Source: Rhizoclosmatium globosum (Eukaryota; Chytridiomycota; Chytridiomycetes; Chytridiales; Chytriomycetaceae). From it: a DNA stretch of 64,000 nucleotides. The DNA is taken from positions 124,001 to 188,000 of the forward strand of contig MCGO01000011.1 in NCBI GenBank assembly GCA_002104985.1, written 5' to 3'. The notes under the pieces are model-generated. The model had not been told where the DNA came from and made no database searches. It saw only the letters and a list, made by a program, of their open reading frames with translations. Both the position numbers and the translations under genes were made by a program. Of this stretch, positions 35,058 through 46,369 are shown piece by piece (positions within the stretch are counted from its first letter, which is position 1; each line of letters opens with the position of its first letter).

Positions 35058-36572
35058 ATGAGATTGGATGCTTTGAAATCATTATTATGGAGAGATTGGG
35101 GCTTCTCAAAATCCACACCACCAACCACAGCACAAACATCAATGATGTCCCAGATCAACATTGAGACAGTCTCGCATGCCGCGTACTGGATCTCTGCAGC
35201 CAGTATACTTTGGTTCAGTGTGGTTATTGTTGGACTCTTTCAAATCGTCTGGTTGCAAGTGTCCTTCTATCCGGCCGCTTTGGCGAAGGCGGGCTACTAC
35301 GTCCATGTTGCATCAGGCACTATCTTCTTCATCGCAGGCCTTCTCCAGTTCAACACGAATCTCCGGCGAAACAACCCGTTGGTACACAAAGCCTGTGGCC
35401 TCGTATACTATGGAATGACGATCCTTTCGACGGTGAGCCTACTCTTTATCGCAATTGGTGGCTCGGAAACCGGCTTTGCGGCCTGGTTTACCGTTCTTGT
35501 TCTTGGACCTCTCTGGCTGTGGATCAACTGGCTCTCGTACAAGGCAATACTGCGAGGGGACGTTGCACTGCATCGAAAAATGAATCTTCGAGCATTTGGT
35601 TTCGCAAATACGATTATATGGATGAGGCCATTTTTGTTATTAATGGTTTGGCCGTGCTTTCCCACATTCGTGTGGGATGATATGCATCCCGTTATTATGG
35701 AGGCGTTAAAAAGTGCTCTTTGGCTCTTTTTCTTCATTCAGTCGGTAGCAATGGAATTGTATCTGCATTGGGAGGACGCCGTGAATGGTATAGATGGCAG
35801 CCACGGGGTATCAACTTTCATTCACTCTGACCCATTCATTCCCGTCTCAGTACATCGAATGGAGATGCTGAACGACGCCGTGCTTCGTGTTGTTTTCCAA
35901 ATTACGGATTCATCTGCGCTGCTTATCACGACAGCAGGACAACATATCTCGTTGAAAGCCATTTGCAATGGCTCATACGTAATTCGTAATTACACGCCTG
36001 TTACCACACGCGCTGATATGGAATCTGGCTTCGTGGATCTGGTCATTCGTCTTATCCCAAATGGACAGATGTCAACATTGCTGTTAGACTCCGTGAAAAC
36101 CGGTAGCAACCACAAGTTCTCAATTGCTTCGTGCCATAGAAGCTTCGATTATAAACCAAATCAATTCTCGACTTTAGTCCTGGTCGCTTCAGGAACTGGA
36201 ATCACTCCCATGATCAATATTGCCCGAGCGGTGCTCAAAGACCAACGTGACAAAACAAGAGTGCATATTATTTTCAACGTTCGCAGTGCGGAAGATGTGT
36301 TCTTTGAATCTGAATTGAAGGAGTTGGCAACAGAAGGGTCCGAAACTGCAGCGAGGCAAAGCTCAAATAAGCTAAGATTTACGTTTACGATTCGATATCA
36401 AGACAGTGATGGACATGTTTCGGCTGAATCCATTTTGAAAAACGTTATTGAATCGGGCAAACTGAGAATTGTTCTTTCTGGCCCAACTACATTTGTGAAA
36501 CCCCTAGGTATGCAAATTGTACAGTTGAAACGAAAAATTTCGGTGTTTGTATTTGGAGTTACTGATTGGTGA
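35058..36572 (+). CDS. DUF2306 membrane domain fused to a ferredoxin-reductase-type FAD/NAD module
   Basis: A single exon of 504 residues. Residues about 40-240 form six or seven hydrophobic helices in the pattern of DUF2306 (YYVHVASGTIFFIAGLLQF, HKACGLVYYGMTILSTV), with several intramembrane His that could bind haem. From about 270 a flavin-reductase module follows: RNYTPVT is the RxYT FAD site, ASGTGITPM is the nucleotide loop and VLSGPTTFV is the C-terminal motif. This layout suggests electrons pass from NAD(P)H through FAD to a membrane acceptor, as in ferric reductases and cytochrome b5 reductases; that role is inference. The ATG at 35058 gives a hydrophilic lead; the ATGs near 35142 are alternatives. 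Confidence 0.7.
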   Translation: MRLDALKSLLWRDWGFSKSTPPTTAQTSMMSQINIETVSHAAYWISAASILWFSVVIVGLFQIVWLQVSFYPAALAKAGYYVHVASGTIFFIAGLLQFNTNLRRNNPLVHKACGLVYYGMTILSTVSLLFIAIGGSETGFAAWFTVLVLGPLWLWINWLSYKAILRGDVALHRKMNLRAFGFANTIIWMRPFLLLMVWPCFPTFVWDDMHPVIMEALKSALWLFFFIQSVAMELYLHWEDAVNGIDGSHGVSTFIHSDPFIPVSVHRMEMLNDAVLRVVFQITDSSALLITTAGQHISLKAICNGSYVIRNYTPVTTRADMESGFVDLVIRLIPNGQMSTLLLDSVKTGSNHKFSIASCHRSFDYKPNQFSTLVLVASGTGITPMINIARAVLKDQRDKTRVHIIFNVRSAEDVFFESELKELATEGSETAARQSSNKLRFTFTIRYQDSDGHVSAESILKNVIESGKLRIVLSGPTTFVKPLGMQIVQLKRKISVFVFGVTDW

Positions 36573-36800
36573 AAGCACTTTTAGTGATTTGGTGAAAGAA
36601 GGGGAAACGCGTGTCCTTGCATGTACATTTACTTTCTAAAAAAAGAATATATGTGGTAGCACGTTTTCTTATATGATTGTTTGATTTGTTGGCTTTTTCT
36701 GGAATCTTCGATGTTCCCCTCGAACTTCCTCGAATCGTCACCAAAATCATAACAAAAAGGTGAACATCACTTCCCCACCAACCAAACAATCTGACTTTAA

Positions 36801-37982
36801 ATGGTTACAGCAAATATGCCCAACTACTACGACGTTCTGAAGGTTCCCAAGACGGCTTCTGATGATGAAATCAAGAAGGCTTACAGAAAGCTCGCGCTCA
36901 AATGGCACCCAGACCGTAACATTGACAACAAGGAAACTGCCGACCGTAAATTCAAAGAACTTGCCGAAGCTTACGAAGTTCTATCTGATCCCAAGAAGCG
37001 TCAGATTTACGATCAGTATGGTGAGGAAGGTCTGAAAGCCAGTGGTGGCCCTGGCGGCGCTGGAGGCTTCCCAGGCGGATTCCAAGGCTTCCCCGGAGGT
37101 GCTGGTGGATTCCCTGGCGGTGCTCAGTTCCACTTTACCTCAGGTGGTCCAGGTGGGGGATTCACACCAACTTCAGGTTTGTTCGATTTCCTTCCACCAC
37201 ATCATCATCCCACAGATGACTAAACTAACTATCATACAGCCGAAGATATCTTTGCACAATTCTTTGGAGGTCAAAATCCGTTCGGTGGCGCAGGAGGTTT
37301 CGGTGGAATGAACATGAATATGGACTCAGACGATGACTATACCAGCGGTGGTTCATCTTACGGAGGAGGATTCCCAGGCGCGTTTCCATCTGCCGGACCC
37401 AAAGCTACAAAGAGGAAAACGTCACAAGGACCCGCCAAGAAACCTGAACCTATCCGAAGACCACTTCCAGTTTCGCTTGAGGACCTCTACACCGGAACAA
37501 CTAAAAAGCTGAAGATTACGCGCACATATCTATCCGGAGAATCTTCAGAAAATATCATCGCCATTCAAGTCAAGGCTGGATGGAAGGCTGGTACTAAAAT
37601 CACGTACCCCAACGAAGGAGATGAAGTCTCCCGTGGAGTATTCCAGGATATCGAATTTGTTATTGAAGAAAAGCCACATGACTCATTCAAGCGGGAAGGT
37701 GATGATCTGAAGGTGGTTGTGGAAGTTGACTTGGTTGATACTCTGTCAGGACCAGTAAAGAAGTCGGTGCAAACTCTTGATGGCCGTCGAATTGAAGTAG
37801 ATGTCGGTAACCTGAAATCAAGCGGAGAAACCCGCACTGTCAAAGGCGAGGGAATGCCTATCAGCAAGATTCCAGGAAAGAAGGGTGATTTGGTTGTTTC
37901 AGTTAACGTCAAATTCCCTTCTGCTTTGAGTGATGCACAAAAGAGAGATCTGAGAAGAGTTCTATCTCCTAGCAGCTTGTAG
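36801..37982 (+). CDS. SIS1: Class B (type II) DnaJ/Hsp40 co-chaperone, Sis1/DNAJB type
   Basis: Two exons, 36801-37176 and 37240-37982, with a 63-base intron, 372 residues. The J domain (about 7-75) carries the HPD motif in KWHPDRN. A Gly/Phe-rich region (about 80-165) follows, then two beta-sandwich substrate-binding domains starting near [20 protein letters not shown]. There is no CxxCxGxG zinc domain, so it is class B, not class A. It delivers clients to Hsp70 and stimulates its ATPase in cytosol and nucleus. The ATG at 36816 (MPNYYDVL) fits the family start better than 36801. Confidence 0.92.
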
Positions 37983-38109
37983 GCTTTGTCCTGATTTTTA
38001 TCTGCTGTTATGCATGGGTGAATATGAGAGATTCAATATATAATCATGATATTTAGAACACTATTGAATTTAGATTTTAATTACTTTTAACTTGTCAAAC
38101 AGGTGTAAC

Positions 38110-39106
38110 TTATTGGGAAAAACCCAAATCTTTACCCTCGTTTTGGTTGGCAAGCTTGATCAAGTTGTCATATAGTGGGTACAGTCTTGCTGGCAAAGTC
38201 TCCTTAAAACGCTCCTCGCGCATCCAAGCAACACCGTGCTGAAGAATATTTCTGGCGCGGTGTGGACCGCCGTTCACAGTTCCCATACATCCGTGGAGAG
38301 TTGCGCGCTTCTTGGACTTGTCGTACACAGCACGGTGGAGAATATTGTTGTTGTAGAAGACAGTTTGACCAGCCTTCAACTCAACACACATCTGACCAGG
38401 CATGTTCAAAGAGAGTGGGTCATTAATATTAATATCACGCTCCTCTGGAGTTCTGATACGGTAGTGAGACTTGGGAACAATCCACAAGCAGGCATCGTCA
38501 TAGAGAGCAGTGTTCCATTGGGTACCGTAGTGTGGAATAGCAAGTCTCTCGATTTCCTCCTTCTCATCCACGTTTGGCTTCACATCGTCTCTGTGCCACT
38601 CAAGGGCAAAGTCCTTGTGCTCAGGGTTGATAAGCATGTTAAAGAGCTCAAGCTGGAGCTCCTCTTCCTTTGACTCGAGAATCTCGCAGACAGTGTCCAA
38701 GAGCTTGTCAGAACCATACCACTTGGCAAACTCTGGCTCCTTGAGATCTGGGTGCATAATCATTTGGACTCCCCAGACATCGTCAGCAGTCTCACCCCAA
38801 GGTGGGAATTGGACACCAACAACCTAATCATTCATACAGTTAGTCTCTGTTTTGAAAGAGAGGGACACGCAAGGGGGTCTAAGCATGAGTGGCACTGACT
38901 CGTGGCCTTGCACCACCAGAATGGGTCACGATGAAGAGGGATTGATTACTTACACGGCGGAGCTTCCACTCATCATTACGGGCTTTGGCAACGGCGCGGT
39001 CAGCAGCAGCACGAAGAATCTCGAGCTGTTCATCTGAAACCAAGCCATCAACGATCACGTAGCCGTCTTCTTCGAGGCGCTGAGAGATGGTGCGTTCAAC
39101 AGTCAT
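38110..39106 (-). CDS. Phytanoyl-CoA dioxygenase (PhyH) family protein
   Basis: Two exons, 38954-39106 and 38110-38823, with a 130-base intron, 288 residues. The N-terminus has the PhyH signature EEDGYVIVDGLVSDEQLE. The Fe(II) triad is visible as HRD in ALEWHRDD and a distal His in YNNNILHRAVYD. The 2-oxoglutarate-binding Arg is in KKRATLHG. It hydroxylates a substrate using O2 and 2-oxoglutarate. The substrate is not predictable, because many fungal PhyH proteins act on small molecules rather than phytanoyl-CoA. No peroxisomal targeting signal is visible (C-terminus LGFSQ). Confidence 0.85.
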
Positions 39107-39677
39107 TTGGATTATTCTTGGGGCTTAGGAAAGTGTTTTCTGAAGTAATTTGGAGCAGCGAATTCAGCCATTTTGAATGCTTTTCGGTGGCTCCGGAAAA
39201 AGGCGGAAAGGGTTCCAACTTTCCAAATGAATCAAATTTTTCACGGGGAAGGAAGGCGGAGGCTGAAGTTGGAAACTGTACAGATGAAGGGAAACATTGG
39301 AGTTTAACCTGTTGTCAAACCAGCAAAGAAGGAGAAAGCATGAGGTCCGATCTTGAAACGTCGTTCTGGTTTCACTGAATTCAACTCAAAAAATTTTCAC
39401 GGAACGGAACTGCTTTTCCGGAAACTGTGTTTCTCTTCCTACATAAGTAAATGTAGCTTATACACATTTTATGGGCCATGATTTCATCTGAGGACTTTCC
39501 TGGTTAGAAGTGGCGCTGCGTTTCTCAACTCGTAAGCCCCACTACCCCTTGATGATGAGGGTCCAGTACCGCCAGTTGTACCTTTTTCATGTGATTTGAG
39601 AGTGCCACCCATTTGGAAAGCCTTGCAAAACGAAAAGCAAGCTTTGATTCTTTGTCATCACTCAAGGGAAAGAAAGT
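39107..39677. promoter_or_regulatory. Divergent promoter region, PhyH / oxidoreductase
   Basis: 571 bases between two divergent ATGs, so both promoters lie here. It contains short ATTTTCACGGAA- and TTTCCGGAA-like direct elements near 39395-39430. I see no gene in it. Confidence 0.45.
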
Positions 39678-40886
39678 ATGTTTGCAAAAACAACTTCCAC
39701 GAAAACAGTTACAGTTCGGTACCCAACCAAAACCACCACCACCACAACTACAACCACTAGCTACAAGAAAAAGATGAAGTTTGGAGTACTTGGCACAGGA
39801 GGAATTGCTGGAAAGGTTCTCACTGTTGGAATCCGCCGCAGTGGCAACGTTGTTCTGGCAGTTGGATCTCGTAACCAAGCATCTGCAGATGCCTTTGCGG
39901 GCAAGTTTGCAATTGAGCGAGCCTATGGCAGCTACCAAGGAGTCCTCGATGATCCCGAGGTGAGTTGCAACATGAATTGGGTGGCCCCGCTCAAACATGC
40001 CATTTAACTTCAACAACTTCAGATTGAGGCTGTCTACATTGCCCTTCCCTCTGGTCTGCACAAAGAGTGGGCCATCAAAGCCGCCAAGGCAAAGAAGCAC
40101 ATTCTGTGTGAAAAACCAGTTGCTCCGTACACTGTCGACGTGATTGAAATTATTGATGCGTGTAAGGAGAACGGCGTCGTCTTCCTTGATGGAACTTTCT
40201 TCAAGCACCACCCACGAAACAAATTGATTCGCGAAATGGTTGTGAATGGCGATTTGGGTGCTGTGACAAGCGTGTTTTCCCAATTCTCATGCGACTTTGA
40301 GCCTGCCAAGGCGTCCGACTCTATCCGTCACCAACCTGCAATGGAACGAACTGGTGTTCTTGGTGATATGGGATGGTATACTGTTCGCTTCGGTCTCCAC
40401 GTGTATGGCTATGAGCTCCCTGAAAGAGTGATTGGAACCATTGTCCGACGATACCCTGAGACAGGAGCTGCAACTCACTTTATTGGGCAATTGCACTTTT
40501 CTGGAAACAGAGTCGCCATCTTTGATTCTTCATTCGGTCAAATGGACACTCAAATTACTCACATCAGTGGAACCAAGGCCATTCTCGCACTTGATGACAC
40601 ATTTGTGCCATGGAAGGGATTGATCGATATGAAGAATCCAAGTGCTTTTGTCGGACCAGAACAGGACACGTTCAAGATCAGTAAACAAGCTGGTGTCTGG
40701 GAAACCAAAGTTGTAGAAATGGGCGGAGTTGTGGAGGAAGTAATGATGATCAATGACCTGGTTGCTTGTGTTGAAGGCTCCAAAAACTGGAAAGAATGGG
40801 CTGAGGAGTCGATCACTATCCACAAGGTCCTTGACGCACTTTGGGAATCTGCCGAGAAGGGTTCTCTGCCTGTTTCTCTTCAGTAA
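39678..40886 (+). CDS. Gfo/Idh/MocA oxidoreductase, trans-dihydrodiol dehydrogenase-like
   Basis: Two exons, 39678-39959 and 40023-40886, with a 63-base intron, 381 residues. A Thr/Lys-rich lead of about 32 residues precedes a Rossmann start, KFGVLGTGGIAGKVL. Lys in HILCEKPVAPY is the family's catalytic Lys. LDGTFFKHHPRNK and GDMGWYTVRFGLH carry the substrate-side motifs typical of dimeric dihydrodiol dehydrogenase and D-xylose dehydrogenase. It should oxidise a sugar or diol with NADP(+). Met33 (MKFGVLG) is the more usual start. The poly-Thr lead could be a mitochondrial signal or an upstream extension. Confidence 0.85.
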
Positions 40887-40906
40887 TCAATGTACTAGAT
40901 GGTTCT

Positions 40907-42955
40907 TTATTCAATAAACAATTGTACTCCAGTAATTTGAACAGATGATTCCATGAGACTACATCCAACTGGCTCAGCAGCACCACCAAGAAACGATGAT
41001 AAAAAGGACTCAACGATGGATGCTGCGGCGATATTATTAACCTCTCGCTTGAAAAAATGACCTTCATCCGGAAACAGTGCAAAGGTGGCTGGCATTCCTT
41101 CGCTATGAACAGTCTGAAACACCAGCTTCATCTCCTCTCGAATACTCTTCTTTTCAAAGCCACCCTGACCAATTAACAATGGTTTCGCTATCTGACTCCT
41201 GCTCACAATCGGGGATATGGATGTCAAATATTCCAGATCACGTTTGTCGCGACTAGCATATTGACGAACGTCAGCAAATCCAACAAAAGATATTGCACAT
41301 GCAAACACTTCAGGAGTCTTTGTCAATGCGTAAAGAGCTGAATATCCTCCGAAACTCTCGCCATAAAACGCAATCTTTTCCTTGATTACAAGTCCTTGCT
41401 CAATTGACCATTTCACCGAATCTGCAGAGACGAATTAAATTTATGGCAATTATATCCCGAATAAAGTCGTTACCGATGATGTCATTTTGAATGTTTAACC
41501 ATGTTGAATATCCACTTCCATTTGTAAACCATTTCTTCCCAAACCCAGGCGTTCCACGAAACATTGGCAAAATCACGATATAACCCCGCGTTGCAAATAG
41601 ATGTCTACGTGAACTAAACCCATACCTTGGTCGATAATGAGGTCCTCCATGTGCTTCCAAAACAGCAGGAAGTGGTTCACGAACATTTCCATCAATTCCA
41701 TTCATGCCAGGAGGAACTGTTATATAAACCGTCATTGAAAATCCGTCTCGTGTTGTAATCGTTCGCGTTGTTGTTGTACCCAGTTGATATTCCAACAAGC
41801 CAGGACGTGTGCTCAGGAACTGGTAGATGTGAGATGTTTGGCGATTGTAAATCCAATATGAAATGGGGGAATCGAAGCCAGCAACGCGTAGGATCCACAT
41901 TTTCCCGTTACGAGTTTGACTATGAACTGTAAACTCGGAATGTTCCCCCACACTATTTTGTATCGTTGTCAGCTCGTTTGAAGCGCTGGGTAAAAGTGTC
42001 GTGTAGGTCCTGAAAATAGGCTCGCTTTGGAATGCAAGCAATTGAGATGTAGCGGAATCTCGAAGTATTCCAGTGATATCGCTCTTGTCATCATATCCAA
42101 GAAGCTTCTTTTCTTTCGAATTGATGTTGAAAGCATAAAACGCCGTCATTTTAGTTTGATCGTTTGACAACATCAGCACGCTTGAACTCTCGGCGTCATA
42201 TCCAAGAACTTCGAATATAGATTCATCTGAGAGTGTCAAAGTTTCGAAGAGGAATGTCTTGGCGGATGTATTGGTCTGAGTGACACTGGTATTCTGCGTT
42301 GAACTAGACATATCCACATTCACTGCAAATTCAAATCGATGCACTTGACTCGCTTGAACAACGATCCCAAATCCACGCTCCAAATCAACATGAACATCCG
42401 TGAACCCTTCATCAAACTCAACCAGAAGTTTCCACTCTCCTGACCAAATATCAACCAGATACAAATCGCGGCAAGTTTTCTTTCGTTTGTTGGAAGCAAT
42501 TATGATTTGGTTTGGGTGACTCAGAGATATCCAGTGTGATTGCGTTGAGTTTAGAGAGCCACGGGTTGGAGTTAATAACGTTTCTTTGAGGGTTATTGTA
42601 TCGAGAGCCCATATCTCTGTTCCAGAGTTGAAGGCCGCTTGTGGAGGTATTTCAATGGTGAGTTGATATAGAGGAAGTGGATCAGAGAGCATTGTACCTT
42701 ACCATTCAGGGTGAAGACAAGGACATTTGGATGCGCAGTCCAAATGAAATCTGATATTCGTTTCTTGGTGTCGCAGTCTGTGATGCGTTTGGCAGACGCC
42801 AAGTCTTCTGCTGAAGCTGCCTCAATCACACAGATATCCACCAAATCCTTCGCTTTGTATTGCTTAAATGCTATCCTACTTCCATCGCAGTTGACTTGAA
42901 CATCATCGTATTGAGGATTTCCTGAAAGCAGAGATCGTGGAGGAAGAAGACCCAT
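40907..42955 (-). CDS. S9 prolyl-oligopeptidase family peptidase
   Basis: Three exons, 42703-42955, 41474-42616 and 40907-41421, 636 residues. The 42617-42702 intron has two possible acceptors; the one chosen gives VFTLNEIWALD. An N-terminal beta-propeller is followed by an alpha/beta hydrolase with LEAHGGPHYRPRYGF (oxyanion side), the nucleophile Ser in GESFGGYSAL and the catalytic His in DEGHFFKR. The expected acid site (G-x-x-D-x-R-V) reads GQGGFEKKS, so the usual Asp is not obvious. No signal peptide is seen, so the enzyme is probably cytosolic, cleaving short or acylated peptides. Its stop codon is 20 bases from the stop of the convergent oxidoreductase gene. Confidence 0.85.
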
Positions 42956-43006
42956 TTTGAGATGAAAAAACAAAGCCCAGAAATCAACAATAATAGAAAT
43001 ATTATT

Positions 43007-44712
43007 CTAAACTACAGTAAGCATATTCAACCAAACCCCCAACTCCCTTCCAGTAGGCCTAACCCCACCATCTCCCTCCAAACAAGCACACATAATTCTA
43101 ACAGCCTCAGAATCCAATAAATCCCCATTCCCAAACTTAATCCTCCCTTCTCCACCAGGGACCTCATCTCCAGGTTGTAACCATCGATTTCGCTGTAACC
43201 CCGTACTCCCTCCAACCTCCGCCGCAAGACTCCTCCTCATTTCTTTCCCTCGTTCATTTTCCCCACTTACAGAGGGCCCAGAAGCACCAATCCCGGGTTG
43301 CATTCCACTCGCCCAGAACCCGCGTCGAATTCCCATCATCATGAAAACACTGCTTCCGGCACCGCTGAAAGGTGCGATTCCTGTTGCGGCGACGTAGAGG
43401 GTTGCGCCGATGGCGTATATGTCGACCGGGTAACTGTATTCTTTCCCGTTTGTTGTTCCAAACATTTCGGGGGCCATGTATGCTTGAGTCCCGCGACCGA
43501 GGCCGTCTGTGAGGGATCCTGTGCGGGATGTGCGGAGGGATTGGGCGTCGGAGAGTTCGGAGCGGAAACGGGATAGGAAGGAGGATGGGATTGGGGAGAG
43601 GATTGAGAGAGGTTGAGGGGAGGGAAGTGTTAGAGACGCATCAGATATACCTGAAGTTTCTCTTGTGAGTGGAGTTGTTGGTGTTGGAATTAATGTTGGG
43701 GACATTGTTAGATGGTTATCTATAGGCGCTGTTGGAGTTGTTGGAGTGATTGGAGAGTATTGAATAGAGGCAGATAAGGGAAGGGAAGGCGGTGGTGGTT
43801 GGAATCCTTGCACTGGAAGCGCGTTACCAAAGTCACCCAGCTTCACATCCAAGTTGTCATTGAGCTGCATCAAAAATTCAATATAAACCACAATCTAAAA
43901 CGGCAAAGGCTACATACCAAACAATTATGCGGCTTCACATCGTGATGAACATATCCAAACGAATGCACATAATCAATAGCACTAGCCAACTGTTTCGCCC
44001 ACTTCATCCAAACATCCTGCCCAACACCTTCCCCAACCATACTCTCAATATAATCCATCATAGTCCCCCGCGTCGCTAGTTCCAAAACTACAAACATTCT
44101 AGGTACACCTTCATCCTCATCCTCATCATCACTATGCATCCAATCCATCTCATCCCCATCCGCACTCGCGTCGCTAGGCCGCCTTCGACTCCGCCTATGC
44201 TTACTTCCTCGAGACTGTGCACTCAAACGCGCTTTATCATCACTGCCACCAACATTTTCTTCACTCGTGGTTCCAATCAACTCAAGAATATTGGGGTGCC
44301 CGATGAGCGTTCGAAGGACTTTTGCTTCCTTGATAGCAAGATCGAAGCACTCATGTGACGCGTGCATTTGTTTCACGGCGCAGGGGGTATAGGTTGAAGA
44401 GGTTGGAGATGTTGCGGTTGAAGTTGTGAGTGTGTATGACGCTAGGTATACTTTTGCGTAGCGTCCGTTTCCGAGAAAGTTTTTTCGAAGTGGGAGGAAC
44501 TTTATGTGTAGGTTTGGAGGGTTTGGTTTTGCGAGGCTGGATAAGTCTGGGAGTGGTGGCAATGTGGGTTGTAGGCTTGTTGGGTCTGGAGTTTGTGTTG
44601 TTGGAGAGGTAAAAGTGGGACTGGCTGTGACTAGTGTGGTTGAGATTGGTGGCAAGTGCTTCGAGTTGGTGTTGGAGGTCTCAGAGAGTATCGTTCCAGC
44701 TGCAGTTCCCAT
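43007..44712 (-). CDS. Serine/threonine protein kinase with a long insert in the activation segment
   Basis: Two exons, 43918-44712 and 43007-43864, with a 53-base intron in phase 0, 550 residues. A Ser/Thr/Pro-rich lead is followed by the Gly loop (LGNGRYAKVY, about 80-89), the ATP Lys (CAVKQ, about 114), the catalytic loop (VHHDVKPHN, about 253), DFG (276-278) and APE (396-398). All key residues are present. About 117 residues, Ser/Pro/Thr-rich, lie between DFG and APE, where 20-35 is normal. Another basic-acidic insert (KHRRSRRRPS then DDEDEDEG) lies in the N-lobe. Group cannot be fixed from motifs alone; a Ran1/Iks1-like fungal kinase is possible. Confidence 0.85.
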
Positions 44713-45024
44713 CAATTATTAAGAAATTTTAGTTGATTGTTGTAAGTGACGTGGAAGGCGTGGCAAAGTCGAAAACGAATATCAACGAAGTTGACAATTG
44801 TTATGGTTCCACGATTTTCTGGCTTTTTTAATGCATGTGCCCATTTCTCCAGCCATTTCTCGCTCTTTCTTTGAATTTTTTTGGTTCATTCCTCACTGTT
44901 TTTGTGACTTCGTGATTCCTATGCTCACTACTTGACGTCGTTCCTCGCTTCTTTCTTCCGACTTCGCTGCCATCAACGCTCCTGTATTATCTCTCGACTT
45001 CACCGATTCCAATACTCGCTTCCC
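44713..45024. other. Intergenic
   Basis: 312 bases between the kinase start and the end of the next minus-strand gene. It is T-rich with no open frame or RNA gene that I can support. Confidence 0.4.
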
Positions 45025-46006
45025 TCACAAAACTGAATCATGGTACTCACATGTAATTGGCATAATCTTTTCTGAAGCCAAAGTGATTGGAAAAGAAATA
45101 TCCATTCCAACAGGTGCAGTAGCAGACCGCAGAGGAATAAAACCTTGAGTAGTAGGCAAAACAGGAGGAGTCCTAGAATATTCCGTTGACGGTTCCTGAT
45201 CCAAATCAACAAACCCTCTCGGAGTACGTGTAGAAGGAGTTGATTGTTCCACGGGATCTGATTGACGGACGTTACGCAGTGCAGAAGAAGATGTTGTAGG
45301 TGATGGAAGATCGTATCGGCTGAAAGTTTCTGAAGCTGCTGAACGCCAGTCAGGATTGTGAGAGGATTGTGAGCCGTAGTGTTTTGGGGCTGGAGTTGGA
45401 TGCGTCTCTAGGGCTTTCACTTCCTCTTCTGTCATTTTAAGCACCTAAAACGGAAGCGTCAGTGTTTTGTATTCTAAGTGAGTGAGTGTCAAACACGGAC
45501 TCACCGGTTTTGTGACAGCATGATCCATAAAGAAGATGTCGTTTCTCCGCGGTTGAACCGGGACGGAAGCTGCACGAATTGGAGGATCGGCACGCACAAA
45601 TGGCTGTGATATTGAGTGGGCTGCATCAAAGTCGAAGAAGGTGCGCGTCTTTTGGTCTGATTGATTTGGCTGATTCGGCGGAAGAGGATCGGGTTTCAGT
45701 TGGCCGAGTTCCCAAAGGTCGCGCTTTGAACCGAGCACCGAGTTTGAATGTGAATTGTTTGACGATGCGGAGAACGTGCGCTGGTTTGGTTTGGTTGGTT
45801 TAGTTGGTTGGTTTAGTTGGGTTTAAGTTGACGAGGTGGTGGTGGTAGGTAGAACAGGGTGGTTAAAGTGGTCAAGGTGGTGGTGGATGGGTGGTGGATA
45901 GGTACTAGGGCAGACTCACAGCAAGACCAGGGACACTGTGCTGACTGCCACTTGCCGCACGTCCTTTGCCACCAAGACTCGAGTCGGTGCGATGGAGTTC
46001 CTTCAT
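45025..46006 (-). CDS. Disordered Ser/Pro/Gln-rich protein of unknown function
   Basis: Three exons, 45920-46006, 45505-45780 and 45025-45444, introns 139 and 60 bases, all in phase 0, 260 residues. The start MKELHRTDSSLGGKGRAASG and the whole chain are polar and low in hydrophobics, with NNSHSNS and PPNQPNQSDQK stretches. The only helix-prone piece is MTEEEVKALE. I do not recognise a domain. The end is uncertain because a GTGAGT donor lies near 45049 and a further exon could exist. The first intron is unusually long and ends in a repetitive CCAAACCAAACCAG tract. Confidence 0.55.
45781..45850. repeat. GGTTTGGTTTAGTTG simple repeat
   Basis: An imperfect tandem of TTGGTT/TAGTTGG units with a trailing GGTGGT run. 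It fills the acceptor side of the first intron of the disordered gene. Confidence 0.7.
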
Positions 46007-46369
46007 TTGTGCGTGCGTGAATCACGGTTGAGGTTGAGTGCCTTTCTCTCGCTGCCTGGCTTTCCTTCGAGAAGCTTTTTTGCATCTCCGTTTGAAACCA
46101 CTTTTGGTTGCATGGCTGTCATTGGGTGGCGTTCGTGAAACTTTCTTTGGCCTTTCATTAAATCGAAATGTATTAGAAGTAAAGAGAGAACCTTGCTTTG
46201 CTTGGTGTGCTGGTGTTCATGTCACGCGTTTCGGTAGCGGGATTCCCCCTTGACCCACAAATCACCGGCAAAAACATGAAACCTGGTTTTTATTTGGATT
46301 TAACACAGATACGCACAGCTCACGAGCCATTTGGCACTGGTCTCTTTGAATATTCCTTTTTCCAGTCGT
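46007..46369. other. Intergenic
   Basis: 363 bases between two minus-strand genes. It should hold the 3' UTR of the LITAF gene and the promoter of the disordered gene. The short frames here are not convincing. Confidence 0.4.

Noticed and set aside
39525..40283. 252-codon minus-strand frame opposite the oxidoreductase
   Set aside because: It overlaps a conserved Gfo/Idh/MocA gene on the other strand, has no family-like motifs and no splice pattern.
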